A stretch of 64,000 nucleotides of DNA from a bacterium (lineage in GTDB: Bacteria > Myxococcota_A > Bradymonadia > UBA7976 > UBA1532), in assembly GCA_030426085.1 (NCBI GenBank), contig JAUHYW010000027.1, positions 1-64,000 on the forward strand, in the 5' to 3' direction. Made by a program: the position numbers and the translations under genes. Below the pieces are notes generated by a model. The model did not search any database, was not told the DNA's origin, and saw only the letters and a program-made list of their open reading frames with translations. Of this stretch, positions 15,589 through 24,140 are shown piece after piece (position 1 is the stretch's first letter; the number at the start of each line of letters is the position of its first letter).

Positions 15589-17092
15589 GCGCCGGCTCGG
15601 GCTCGACGTCGAACAGCTCGATCAGCCGCCGCCGCTGCAGCTTGCCGATGCCGCTGCGGGGCAGCGCGTCGACCATGACGATCTCGCCGGGCACCTTGAA
15701 CGCCGCGAGGTGCTGCCCGGCCAGGGCACGCAGCTCGTCGGCGATCGCCGCTCGACGGTCGGCGTCCGGCTCGGGCGCGCGCAGCACCACCGCCATCGCC
15801 AGCCGCTGCCACGTCGCCGGATCGGGCAGCCCCACCGCCGCGCACTCGGAGACCGCCGGGTGGGTGTGCACGACGTCCTCGACCTCGGCCGGCTGCAGCT
15901 TGAGCCCGTCGACGTTGATCATGTCGCCCAGGCGCCCCAGCACCCACAGGCGGCCGTCGTCGTCGAAGCGCCCGAGATCCCCCGTGGCGAAGCCGCCCGT
16001 CCGGCGGTCTTCGGGCGCCTCGCCCCAGTAGCCGGGGCAGACGTTCGGCCCCCGCAGCATCACCTCGCCGGCGCCCTCGGCGTCGGGATCGCGCAGCCAC
16101 ACCTCGACCCCCTTCGACGGGCGTCCGGTGGCGTGCTCGGCGCCCGGCGACTCACGGCAGACGTTGATGACGCTGCGGCTGGCCTCGGTGAGCCCGTAGT
16201 AGGTCACGAAGCGCAGATCGGGCAGCGTGGTCAGCAGGTCGACGACCACCGACTGCCGCATCGGGGTGACGTTGGCCAGCATGTAGCGCAGGCGGCGCCC
16301 GGCCTTCGACCAGGCCGCGCGGTGGGTCGACAGCAGCCGGGTGATGATCGCCGGGGTCGCCAGGAAGCCGTCGATCGCGTCGGCCTCGATGGTCTCGATC
16401 AGCCCCGCGAGGTCGTCGTCGGTCCGGTCGCCGATGAACCACGGCAGCAGGCGGATCGAGTTGCCCAGCGCCAGGACGGTGTGCAGGTGGCCCGCGCCGC
16501 CGGTCGAGCCGAGCGGCATGAAGATCACCTCGCGGTCGCCGGGGCGCATGCCGGCGATGCGGATCATGTTCTCGGTGACCGCCCGCACGTTGCGCCACTC
16601 GGTCACCACCGCCTTGGGGGTCGAGGTCGTGCCGCTGGTGAACATGAGGTAGGCCACCGGGTGGCTCGGGCGGGTCGCGACCGGGTCGAAGGCCGCCGGA
16701 TCGGCCGGGTAGCCGAGCACCGCGTAGGCCTCGCCGTCGGCCTCCCACGGGTCGAGGGTGACGACGTGGCGGGCGCCGACCGCACAAGCGGCGAAGTCGA
16801 CGTACGACCGCGGCCGCTGGGGGTAGACGTGCACCGCGATGGCGCCCAGCGAGGCGGCGGCGAGGTAGGTCGCGATGTGCGCGCTCTTGCGCCCGAGGTA
16901 GAGCACGACCCGATCGCCGCGCTCGACGCCGTGGGCCGCCAGGCAGCCGGCCACCCGCCCGACGAGATCGCGGAAGGCGCGGTAGCTCCAGCGGGTGTCG
17001 CCCTCGTCGAGGAGCGGCGCGTCGGGGCGGGCCTCGGCGTGCGCGTCGAGCCAGTCGACGATGGTCTCTCCGGGGGGCAGGCCGGGGCTCAA
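15584..17092 (-). CDS. AMP-forming acyl/aryl-CoA ligase-like enzyme
   Basis: 502 residues of the ANL superfamily. Core motifs are FTSGTTSTPK near 150-160, YYGLTEAS, a GDLGRFD segment, GRLGDMINVDGLKLQP and the C-terminal PRSGIGKLQ with the adenylation lysine near 485. No carrier domain is fused. It would adenylate a carboxylic acid and pass it to CoA or an amine. I place the start at TTG 17092, which overlaps the upstream stop as TTGA, with GGAGG 4 nt before it. There is no ATG or GTG in frame before the catalytic core. This gives translational coupling with the HDO-like gene. The binding-pocket residues do not point to a particular acid. Confidence 0.8.
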   Translation of the reverse strand: MSPGLPPGETIVDWLDAHAEARPDAPLLDEGDTRWSYRAFRDLVGRVAGCLAAHGVERGDRVVLYLGRKSAHIATYLAAASLGAIAVHVYPQRPRSYVDFAACAVGARHVVTLDPWEADGEAYAVLGYPADPAAFDPVATRPSHPVAYLMFTSGTTSTPKAVVTEWRNVRAVTENMIRIAGMRPGDREVIFMPLGSTGGAGHLHTVLALGNSIRLLPWFIGDRTDDDLAGLIETIEADAIDGFLATPAIITRLLSTHRAAWSKAGRRLRYMLANVTPMRQSVVVDLLTTLPDLRFVTYYGLTEASRSVINVCRESPGAEHATGRPSKGVEVWLRDPDAEGAGEVMLRGPNVCPGYWGEAPEDRRTGGFATGDLGRFDDDGRLWVLGRLGDMINVDGLKLQPAEVEDVVHTHPAVSECAAVGLPDPATWQRLAMAVVLRAPEPDADRRAAIADELRALAGQHLAAFKVPGEIVMVDALPRSGIGKLQRRRLIELFDVEPEPAR

Positions 17093-17934
17093 CGGGCCTC
17101 CATCCGCCGGTGCAGCGCGCCGAAGACGTCCCCGAGGCGCACGAGGTACCCCGTGAACAGCGCCTTGGCCTGCTCGACCGTGGGGCGCTCGCCGGTGGCC
17201 GCGCCGTAGCGGTCGATCGCGGTCAGCATCACCCGGAAGTGATCCAGCTCGGTGTCGTCCTCGAGGTGGGCCTGGATGTAGCCCAGCGCCTGCTGCCGGC
17301 GGGCCTCGTCGGTGATCTCCATGCGGTCGAGCAGCCGGGAGACGGCGGCCTCGGCGAGGCTGTACTCCGCGTGGTTGTAGATCTCGGAGAACAGGTTGCT
17401 CAGCAGACCCACCGGGATCGGCTCGACGACCATGTTGCGGTAGACCCAGGTCTTGAAGGCCACCGCCTCGGGCAGCGCGTGGCGGTCGAGGCGCCAGGTG
17501 TCGTCTTCGAGGAAGGCCGCCACGCAGTCGAGGTACATCGCCTCGTGGGTGTGGGCGTCGTAGTCGAGGCCCAGATCTTCGTGGCTGGTCAGCGCGGTGC
17601 AGTGGGCGGCGACGAAGAGCGCGTCGCGGGGGCCGCCCTTCTCCTCGGCGGCGAGGCGGTGCAGCCGGCAGGTCAACCCGTAGATGGCCAGCATCTTGAG
17701 GTGGGTCGCCTTCCAGCCGTTGAAGAAGTCGGCCAGCGCCTTCGGCTCGTGGCCCAGGGCGGGCAGCGCGTCGAAGAAGCCTTCGATGCGCGCCAGGGCC
17801 GGCGCGTTGCTGTCGAGGGCCGCGGCGAGCGCCTCCCCGATGATGGGCGTGTCGAGCTGAGCGACGATGGGGTCGATGATCGCGCGGAGCGTCCCGCTGG
17901 GCGCCTCCGGGGTCACGACGGGCTGGCTGTGCAT
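17089..17934 (-). CDS. Heme-oxygenase-like (HDO/PqqC-type) protein
   Basis: 281 residues, all helical in character. The helices carry repeated His/Glu/Asp clusters (SHEDLGLDYDAHTHE, EIYNHAEYSLAE, HLEDDTELDHFRVM) in the positions expected for the iron-binding helices of heme-oxygenase-like diiron oxidases and PqqC/TenA relatives. I cannot assign each ligand without a structure, so metal content is inferred. Such enzymes often cleave or N-oxygenate amino-acid or acyl substrates, sometimes beside an AMP ligase as here. The ATG is preceded by GAGGA 8 nt upstream, inside a perfect inverted repeat (17935-17947). It is likely the first gene of a two-gene operon. Confidence 0.55.
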   Translation of the reverse strand: MHSQPVVTPEAPSGTLRAIIDPIVAQLDTPIIGEALAAALDSNAPALARIEGFFDALPALGHEPKALADFFNGWKATHLKMLAIYGLTCRLHRLAAEEKGGPRDALFVAAHCTALTSHEDLGLDYDAHTHEAMYLDCVAAFLEDDTWRLDRHALPEAVAFKTWVYRNMVVEPIPVGLLSNLFSEIYNHAEYSLAEAAVSRLLDRMEITDEARRQQALGYIQAHLEDDTELDHFRVMLTAIDRYGAATGERPTVEQAKALFTGYLVRLGDVFGALHRRMEAR

Positions 17935-17947
17935 GAGGACCGTCCTC
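17935..17947 (-). promoter_or_regulatory. Inverted repeat covering the ribosome binding site of the HDO-like gene
   Basis: GAGGAC-C-GTCCTC is a perfect 6+1+6 palindrome touching the start codon. On the minus strand it contains the GAGGA ribosome binding site. It could form a small stem that limits initiation or serve as an operator half. Confidence 0.4.
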
Positions 17948-18034
17948 GGTCATGTGGGCTGCGGCGGACAGTGACACAAACCGGGACTTGGCGGAAGTAC
18001 TTTGTTTTCAGGGCATTATGGCCCAGCTTCGGGT

Positions 18035-18051
18035 GAACGGTTGAACCGTTC
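18035..18051. promoter_or_regulatory. 17 bp perfect palindrome, candidate operator
   Basis: GAACGGTT-G-AACCGTTC is an exact inverted repeat in the 247 bp divergent gap between the HDO/ligase operon and the barrel protein. Length and symmetry fit a dimeric helix-turn-helix repressor. No regulator gene lies beside it. Confidence 0.55.
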
Positions 18052-18130
18052 GGGCCGATATCGGGGGGCGCGTACCACCTTGTCACGGCCGCGGGACGCG
18101 CCGCTCGGAGGCCATCCGGACCGGGGCCTG

Positions 18131-18159
18131 TTCATTCCGACCCGCGGCCGCGGTAATGT
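18131..18159 (+). promoter_or_regulatory. Predicted promoter of the barrel-protein gene
   Basis: TTCATT (18131-18136), 17 bp, TAATGT (18154-18159), ending 22 bp before the GTG start. Confidence 0.4.
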
Positions 18160-18181
18160 GCGGGCGAGCTGCGGAGCGCCC

Positions 18182-20035
18182 GTGATCCGAGTCGTCATCG
18201 CCTTGTCCTTCCTCGCGCCGCTCACCCTGGGAGGCGGGCCGGCCCGCGCGCAGGCGCCCGCGCAGCCCGCCGCGCCCGAGGAGCCCGCGCAGCCGCAGCC
18301 GGCGCCCGAGATCCCGGACCCCCCCGCGGAGCCGCAGCCGGAGCCGCAGCCGGAGCCGCCCCCCGATCCCTGCCCCGCCTACTGCGACGCCATGGCCCTG
18401 CGCTGCCCCGACGTCTTCCTCGGCAACCGGGCGACCTGCCTCGCCGCCTGCGCGCTCTACCCGGCGGGCGCCGTCGACATCGACACCCTGCGCTGCCGCC
18501 TGCCGGGCCAGGACGACCCGACCCCGGTGCCCCAGCCGCCGGTCGAGCGGCCGGCCGACGACCCCCGGGTCGTCTCGCCCGACGACGAGACCTGGTACGA
18601 CAGCCACCCTCAGCTCGACGACGACACGTCGGTGGTGCCCCCCGGCCTGGGCGCGGTCTTCCTGCCCTCGCTCGAGCTGGGCCCGCGGGCGCCGATCGTC
18701 ACCGTCGAGCGCGACGGGCAGGCGGTGGCCGACGGCAAGCCCGGGCGGCGGGTCATCCTGGAGCCGGGGCGGTACACGGTGCGGCTGGGCGACGGCCCCG
18801 ACGACATGCAGGTGCGCGTCCCGGTGCGGGTGGTGGCCGATCGCACGACGGTGCTGCCGGTCTCGTGGGGCGCGCTCGAGATCGAGGTGGTGACCCCCAG
18901 CTTCGTGCCGTTCCGGGGCACCTACGAGGTCATCGACATGAGCCGCCGCGAGGTGGTCGACCTCGGCTTCGGGGCCGACGAGCTGCTGGGCGAGAAGCCC
19001 CGGGTGTGGGTGCTCGCGCCGGGCATCTACAAGCTGGTCAAGCCGGGGGGCACCTACCGCGACCGCAGCGACTTCGCGACGGTGCGGGTGTTGCCCGGGG
19101 AGTACAGCCGCTTCGTGCTGGTGATGAACCCCGACACCGGCGACTTCGAGGGCGCGGGGCTGGTCGACGAGCCGGTGGCCGACGACGACGGGTGGACGGT
19201 CGACGGGGTCATCGGCGGCGACATCGCGCTGTTCCGCAGCGATCTGACGACGTCCGGCGGCACCGAGGGCTTGCAGCTCCAGCTCAGCGGCTTCCTCGAC
19301 CTGTCGGCCAGCCTGCGCGGCGAGCACTACCGCTGGATCACCCGCCTCGACATCGAAGAGAGCCACCTGCGCGACCCGACCACCGAGACGTTCTACAGCC
19401 TGCGCGATCGGGTGTTCTTCCACTCGATCTACATCTATCAGCTCGTCAACTGGTTCGGGCCCTACGCCCGGGCGGGGGTCGAGACGTCGATGCTGCCCCG
19501 CCAGATCGTGCTCGGCGAGGGCGAGCGGCTCGAGGATGACGGGCGGGTCGTCACCGGCCCGGCCTCGGTGCGCTTCGCCGACGCGCTGGCCCCGATGACG
19601 CTCATCGAGGGGGTCGGGGGCAACTTCCAGGCGTGGCGCAGCCGGGAGATCGAGCTGGGGCTGCGGCTGGGGATCGGCGCCCGGCAGCAGATCACCAACG
19701 GGCTGCGGGTGCGGCTGCCGGGCGAGGGCGAGGACGCGCCCGATCGGCTGGTGCCGGTGACCAACCGGTTCATCGAGGGGGTCGAGGCCACCGCGATCGG
19801 CTCGGCCCGCATCACCCGCTACGTGACGGTCACCACCGAGTTCGACGCGCTCTACCCCTTCGATCAGGGCCAGCCGTTCATCTTCTCGTGGCGCAATCAG
19901 ATCGGCCTGCGGCTGGCGAGCTTCGCGTCGCTGACCTACCGGCTGAACCTGCTGCGCAACCCCACGCTGACCCTGGTCGACGACGTGCAGAGCGAGCACA
20001 CCGTGCAGCTCCGCTTCTCGATCACGCTGTTCTGA
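18182..20035 (+). CDS. Secreted Cys-domain protein with outer-membrane beta-barrel
   Basis: 617 residues. A signal peptide ends at ARAQA, followed by a Pro/Glu/Gln linker (about 25-65). Next comes a Cys module, CPAYCDAMALRCPDVF...CLAAC...LRCR (about 67-110), a form common in Myxococcota secreted proteins. Residues 150-340 look like beta-sandwich/PEGA-like repeats (RVILEPGRYTVRLGDG, LAPGIYKLVKPGG). The last 230 residues alternate polar and aromatic residues and end in RFSITLF, with the terminal Phe expected for a BAM-inserted barrel. The predicted site is the outer membrane. GTG 18182 was chosen because GGAG lies 5 nt upstream and the signal peptide begins there. Longer in-frame starts would add an implausible N terminus. 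Confidence 0.7.
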   Translation: MIRVVIALSFLAPLTLGGGPARAQAPAQPAAPEEPAQPQPAPEIPDPPAEPQPEPQPEPPPDPCPAYCDAMALRCPDVFLGNRATCLAACALYPAGAVDIDTLRCRLPGQDDPTPVPQPPVERPADDPRVVSPDDETWYDSHPQLDDDTSVVPPGLGAVFLPSLELGPRAPIVTVERDGQAVADGKPGRRVILEPGRYTVRLGDGPDDMQVRVPVRVVADRTTVLPVSWGALEIEVVTPSFVPFRGTYEVIDMSRREVVDLGFGADELLGEKPRVWVLAPGIYKLVKPGGTYRDRSDFATVRVLPGEYSRFVLVMNPDTGDFEGAGLVDEPVADDDGWTVDGVIGGDIALFRSDLTTSGGTEGLQLQLSGFLDLSASLRGEHYRWITRLDIEESHLRDPTTETFYSLRDRVFFHSIYIYQLVNWFGPYARAGVETSMLPRQIVLGEGERLEDDGRVVTGPASVRFADALAPMTLIEGVGGNFQAWRSREIELGLRLGIGARQQITNGLRVRLPGEGEDAPDRLVPVTNRFIEGVEATAIGSARITRYVTVTTEFDALYPFDQGQPFIFSWRNQIGLRLASFASLTYRLNLLRNPTLTLVDDVQSEHTVQLRFSITLF

Positions 20036-20069
20036 CGGCCGCCTCGGCCGCACTTCGGCTCACTGCCGA

Positions 20070-20098
20070 TTGAGCCGGACCCGGCCGACCGCTAACCT
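20070..20098 (+). promoter_or_regulatory. Predicted promoter of the DUF1592/DUF1552 operon
   Basis: TTGAGC (20070-20075), exactly 17 bp, TAACCT (20093-20098). It is one of the best sigma70-like matches in the window and lies about 33 bp before the ATG. Confidence 0.6.
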
Positions 20099-20130
20099 GG
20101 GCCCGCCCGCACGGCACGGAGAACGAACCC

Positions 20131-21804
20131 ATGTCCCGCCCGCTCTTCTGCGCGCTGCTCGCGTGTGGCGCGCTGCTCGGCTGCGAGGCCGAGCCCACCG
20201 AGACGCCGCCGACGACGCCCGACGAGGCCCCGGCCGATCCGGCGACCGTCGAGTTCGAGGCCCGCCCGCCGCCGGTGCCCCGGCTGACCGCGGCCCAATA
20301 CGCCAACAGCATCGCCGCCCTCTTCGGCGACGACATCGTGGTGCCGCCCGAGCCCGAGCCCGACGCCCGCGAGGGCGGGCTGCTGGCGGTGGGGGCCGGG
20401 GTCAGCACGCTGTCGCCCCGGGGCGTCGAGAACTTCGAGCGGGCGGCCTACGCGGTCGCCGGGCAGGTGCTCGACGCCGAGCGGCGCGATCGGGTGCTGC
20501 CCTGCCCCGCCGCCGAGCTGGATCGGTCGTGCATGGAGGCGTTCACCGCCGAGTGGGGCCGCCGCATCTGGCGCCGGCCGCTGACCGCCGACGAGATCAC
20601 CCGGCTGGCCGAGGTCGGCGAGCGGGCCGGCGAGACGCTGGGCGATGCGGTCGCCGGGCTCGAGTACACCCTCGCCGGGCTCTTGCAGTCGCCGAACTTC
20701 CTCTTCCGCCGGGAGCTGGGCGAGCCCGATCCGGCCGACGCCGGGCGGCGGCGCTTCACCGACTACGAGATGGCGGCCCGGCTGAGCTTCCTCTTGTGGA
20801 ACGTCACCCCCGACGACGCGCTGCTCGACGCGGCCGAGGCCGGCGAGCTGACGACCGCCGAGGGGCTGCGGGCCCACGCCGAGCGGATGTACGCCGACCC
20901 CCGCTCGCGGGACGGCGTGATGCGCATCTTCATCGAGTGGTTGGGGCTCGACGACCTCGACGAGCTGCGCAAGGACACCGCGGTCTTCGTCGCGATGAGC
21001 CCCGAGGTGGGCTCGGCGGCGCGCACCGAGACGCTGTCCCTCATCGACGATCTGGTCTTCGCGCGCGACGCCGACTTCCGGGGCTTCTTGACCGAGCGGC
21101 GGACCTTCGTCGACCGCAAGCTGGCCGCGCTCTACGGGGTGCGGGCCCCGGCCCGGGACGGCTTCGCCCCGGTGGATCTCACGGGCAGCGGGCGGCGGGG
21201 CTTCCTGGGGCAGGTCAGCTTCCTGGCGCTCAACAGCCACCCCACGAGCACCTCGGCCACGCTGCGGGGCAAGTTCGTGCGGGAGAAGCTCTTGTGCCAG
21301 GTGGTGCCCCCGCCGCCGTCGGACGTCGACACGTCCATCCCCGAGCCGTCGGGCACCACCCGCACCCTGCGGGAGCGGGTCGCCGAGCACCTGACCAACC
21401 CCGCCTGCGCCGGCTGCCACGAGCTGACCGACAAGGTGGGGCTGGCGTTCGAGACGTTCGACGGCCTCGGCGTGGCCCGCACGCTGGATCACGGCGCGGT
21501 CATCGATCCCAGCGGCGACCTGGACGGGGTGCCGTTCAGCGACGCCGATCAGCTCGTCGAGCTCATCGCGGGCGACCCCGGCTTCGGCTTCTGCGTCGCC
21601 CGGCACGTCTTCCGCTACGGCACCGGCACCCTCGACGCCCGCGATCAGGAGGCGCTGGTGCAGACCCTCGCCGATCGCTTCGCGGCCGACGGGCACCGCT
21701 TCGAAGGGCTGCTGTTCGACTTCATCGCGAGCCCGGCCTTCCGCGAGGCGGGCCGGTTCGAGGCAGGCGACGTCGAAGCAGGCGACGTCCAGGGGGGCGA
21801 GTGA
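20131..21804 (+). CDS. DUF1592/DUF1588-family c-type cytochrome lipoprotein
   Basis: 557 residues, lipoprotein signal with lipobox ALLGC. The order of segments matches the PSD group (DUF1587, DUF1595, DUF1592, DUF1588, DUF1585): RLTAAQYANSIAALFG near 50, an RRPLTADE block near 150, FRRELG/DYEMAARLSFLLWN near 195-225, and NSHPTSTSATLRGKFVREKLLC near 370-390. Then come CAGCHELTDKVG with the heme site C426-x2-C429-H430 and the terminal FRYGTGTLDARDQEAL block. These proteins are paired with DUF1552 partners in Planctomycetes and Myxococcota. A redox role in the envelope is inferred from the heme site, but the substrate is unknown. It overlaps the next gene by TGATG. Confidence 0.85.
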   Translation: MSRPLFCALLACGALLGCEAEPTETPPTTPDEAPADPATVEFEARPPPVPRLTAAQYANSIAALFGDDIVVPPEPEPDAREGGLLAVGAGVSTLSPRGVENFERAAYAVAGQVLDAERRDRVLPCPAAELDRSCMEAFTAEWGRRIWRRPLTADEITRLAEVGERAGETLGDAVAGLEYTLAGLLQSPNFLFRRELGEPDPADAGRRRFTDYEMAARLSFLLWNVTPDDALLDAAEAGELTTAEGLRAHAERMYADPRSRDGVMRIFIEWLGLDDLDELRKDTAVFVAMSPEVGSAARTETLSLIDDLVFARDADFRGFLTERRTFVDRKLAALYGVRAPARDGFAPVDLTGSGRRGFLGQVSFLALNSHPTSTSATLRGKFVREKLLCQVVPPPPSDVDTSIPEPSGTTRTLRERVAEHLTNPACAGCHELTDKVGLAFETFDGLGVARTLDHGAVIDPSGDLDGVPFSDADQLVELIAGDPGFGFCVARHVFRYGTGTLDARDQEALVQTLADRFAADGHRFEGLLFDFIASPAFREAGRFEAGDVEAGDVQGGE

Positions 21805-23171
21805 TGGGTGATCCCATGCGCGGTGTGAAGCTGGATGGCATCCTGGCCCGGGGCCCGCTGAGCCGGCGGGGCTTCCTGCGGGGCATGCTCGGGGGCGCGG
21901 CGGTGTCGATCGCCCTGCCCTGGCTCGAGACGCTGGCCGGCAAGCGGGCCTTGGCCCAGGGGTCGTTCCCCACCCGCTTCGGCCTGTTCTGGTGGGGCAA
22001 CGGCATGCGCCCCGACGCCTGGACCCCCACCGGCGAGGGCGCGGGCGACGCGTGGCAGCTCTCGGAGTTGCTCCAGCCGCTGGCGCCGGTCAAGGATCGG
22101 ATCACGGTGGTCAGCGGCACCGCGCTCAAGGTGCCCAACGACATCCCCCACCACTCGGGCACGGCCGGCTCGCTGACCGGCATGCCGCTGTGGGTCAAGA
22201 GCCACGAAGACCAGACGATGAACGGCCCGACCATCGATCAGCGGATCGCGGCCGACATCGGGGGCGAGACCCGGTTCCGCTCGCTGGAGGTGGGGCTGTA
22301 TCCCAACCGGCACACCATCAGCTACAACGGCCCCGACAACAAGAACCCGCCCGAGGTGTCGCCCGCGGCGCTGTTCGAGCGGCTGTTCGGGCCCGAGTTC
22401 CGGGCCCCGGGCGAGGCGACCGAGGTCGACCCGAAGCTGGCGCTGCGGCGCTCGGTGCTCGACGCGGTCGCGGCCGACATCGGGCGCTTCCAGCGGGGGC
22501 TGTCGGCGGCCGATCGGGTGCGCCTCGACCAGCACCTGACCGGGGTCCGCGAGCTGGAGCGGCGCATCGCCCGGCTGGAGGCCGATCCGCCCGATCTCGC
22601 CGCCTGCCTGCGGCCCGAGGCGCCGGTCTCGGAGTACGACTACATCGAGGGCAAGCCTCAGATCCCCGCGAAGAGCCGGGTGATGGCCGATCTGGCGGTC
22701 ATGGCGCTGGCCTGCGATCAGACCCGGGTGTTCAGCTTCCAGGTCAACAGCCCGATCCAGAACCTCCAGATCGCGGGGTCGGATCAGGGCTTTCACAACC
22801 TGACCCACGATGAGCCCGAGCCGCAGGTGCAGGTCAAGCGCATCGTGACCTCGATCATGGAGGAGTACACCTACATGATCCAGCGGCTGGACGCGGTGGA
22901 CGAGGGCGGCGAGAGCCTGCTCGATCACATGGCGCTGCTGGCGACGAGCGACATCTCGTTCGGCCGGACCCACAGCCTCGACGAGTTCCCCATCGTCATC
23001 GCCGGCACCGCCAACGGGCGGCTGCGGGCCGGGCTGCACTACCGCTCGCCGTTCGCCGAGAACACCAGCATGGTGATGCTCAGCCTCATCCGGGCCTGCG
23101 GGGTCAACGCCGGCTCGTGGGGCGCCGAGGGCGGCTACGTCGAGGACGGCCTCGGCGCGATCGAGGCGTGA
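21804..23171 (+). CDS. DUF1552 (HXXSHH) protein with Tat-type signal
   Basis: 455 residues. The N terminus has a twin-arginine signal, SRRGFLRGMLGGAAVSIALP, followed by RFGLFWWGNGMRPDAW. The family signature region around residue 110-125 reads PNDIPHHSGTAGSLTG. Later blocks (SYNGPDNKNPPEVSPAALFERLFG, FSFQVNSPIQNLQ, a C-terminal SMVMLSLIRACG) follow the DUF1552 pattern. It is exported folded, perhaps with a bound metal or cofactor. The ATG overlaps the preceding stop, so the two proteins are probably made together and act as a pair. The function of DUF1552 is not known. Confidence 0.85.
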   Translation: MGDPMRGVKLDGILARGPLSRRGFLRGMLGGAAVSIALPWLETLAGKRALAQGSFPTRFGLFWWGNGMRPDAWTPTGEGAGDAWQLSELLQPLAPVKDRITVVSGTALKVPNDIPHHSGTAGSLTGMPLWVKSHEDQTMNGPTIDQRIAADIGGETRFRSLEVGLYPNRHTISYNGPDNKNPPEVSPAALFERLFGPEFRAPGEATEVDPKLALRRSVLDAVAADIGRFQRGLSAADRVRLDQHLTGVRELERRIARLEADPPDLAACLRPEAPVSEYDYIEGKPQIPAKSRVMADLAVMALACDQTRVFSFQVNSPIQNLQIAGSDQGFHNLTHDEPEPQVQVKRIVTSIMEEYTYMIQRLDAVDEGGESLLDHMALLATSDISFGRTHSLDEFPIVIAGTANGRLRAGLHYRSPFAENTSMVMLSLIRACGVNAGSWGAEGGYVEDGLGAIEA

Positions 23172-23190
23172 TGCCATGAAGGGAGATCGC

Positions 23191-24123
23191 ATGATGACGC
23201 ATCGGATGGCGTGGCTGGCGCTGGTCGCGCTGGCGGGCGTGGGGTGCCACGAGGGCGACGACGGGCTCGATCCGGCCGACGCGCCCCCGGCGCAGAGCCC
23301 GGCTGCGGTCGCGCCGGAGACGCTGCCCCCGCTCGCCCCGCCCCCGCCGAAGACCCAGCTCGCCGTCGCCCGCACGCTGACGTTCGCCCGGGCGGCGGAT
23401 GGGGTCAGCCTGGGCTTCGATCTCGACGATCGGATCAGTGATCCCGGCGATCGGGAGAGCTGCGGCCAGAGCGATTACGTCGGCCCCGACGGCGCGGAGG
23501 GCATCGACAACGCCTTCTCGCAGGTGCTGCCGCTGATCGAGCGCTTCGGCGGCACCGCGCTCGAGGGGCTGGTGCAGGCGGCCATCAACGAGGGCGATCT
23601 GCTGGTGATGCTCGAGCTGGACGGGGTCGACTCGTGGGTCGACGACGACGCGGTGAGCCTGACCCTGCTGCGCGGCGTGGGGCAGCCCTACGTGGGCACC
23701 GATGATCGGCTGGAGCCGTGGCAGACCTACGACGTGGACGGCGCGGCGCCCTGGAGCCGGGCCGAGGCCCGCATCCGGGGGGGGGTGCTCGAGGCGGGGC
23801 CGGTGGAGTTCGACCTGCCGATCTACGTCTTCGACTTCGAGTTCCTGGTGACGGTGACCGAGGCCCGGGTGCGGGTCGTCTTCGACGACGAGGGGCCCGA
23901 CAGCGCGGTGCTCGGGGGCACGATCACGATGGAGAACCTGCTGCACATCGCCAACAACATCGAGGGCGGCGCGCAGATCCCGGGCATCCTCGACACGGTC
24001 GGCCGCAGCTTCGCCGACATGGACAAGGGCGAGGACGGCTTCTGCGGCGCGCTGTCGGTCGTGCTCGACATCGACCTCGAGGGCGCCTTCTTCTACGACG
24101 ACGTCGAGCGGCCCGACCGGTGA
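23191..24123 (+). CDS. Lipoprotein of unknown function in the DUF1552 operon
   Basis: 310 residues starting with a lipoprotein signal (lipobox LAGVGC). The mature part begins with a Pro/Ala-rich linker. A beta-rich domain follows, containing CGQSDYVGPDGAEGIDNAFSQ and IRGGVLEAGPVEFDLPIYVF. I know this type only as a frequent companion of cytochrome/DUF1552 genes in Myxococcota. The start was set at 23191 because GGGAG (23181-23185) is 5 nt upstream. An upstream ATG at 23176 lacks a ribosome binding site. It follows DUF1552 by 19 bp. No catalytic motif is visible. Confidence 0.7.
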   Translation: MMTHRMAWLALVALAGVGCHEGDDGLDPADAPPAQSPAAVAPETLPPLAPPPPKTQLAVARTLTFARAADGVSLGFDLDDRISDPGDRESCGQSDYVGPDGAEGIDNAFSQVLPLIERFGGTALEGLVQAAINEGDLLVMLELDGVDSWVDDDAVSLTLLRGVGQPYVGTDDRLEPWQTYDVDGAAPWSRAEARIRGGVLEAGPVEFDLPIYVFDFEFLVTVTEARVRVVFDDEGPDSAVLGGTITMENLLHIANNIEGGAQIPGILDTVGRSFADMDKGEDGFCGALSVVLDIDLEGAFFYDDVERPDR

Positions 24124-24140
24124 GCGCCGCGGGAGATCGG

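Noticed and set aside
10314-17934. Non-ribosomal peptide synthetase cluster
   Set aside because: There is a single stand-alone AMP ligase. No condensation, carrier or thioesterase domain is present in the window.
15584-17977. One 797-codon minus-strand gene
   Set aside because: The first third is out of frame with the clear HDO-like gene. Only the last 502 codons carry ANL motifs, so two coupled genes fit better.
17990-18015. Sigma54 promoter at TGGCGGAAGTACTTTG
   Set aside because: The GG is present but the GC of the -12 element is missing at the required 10 bp distance.
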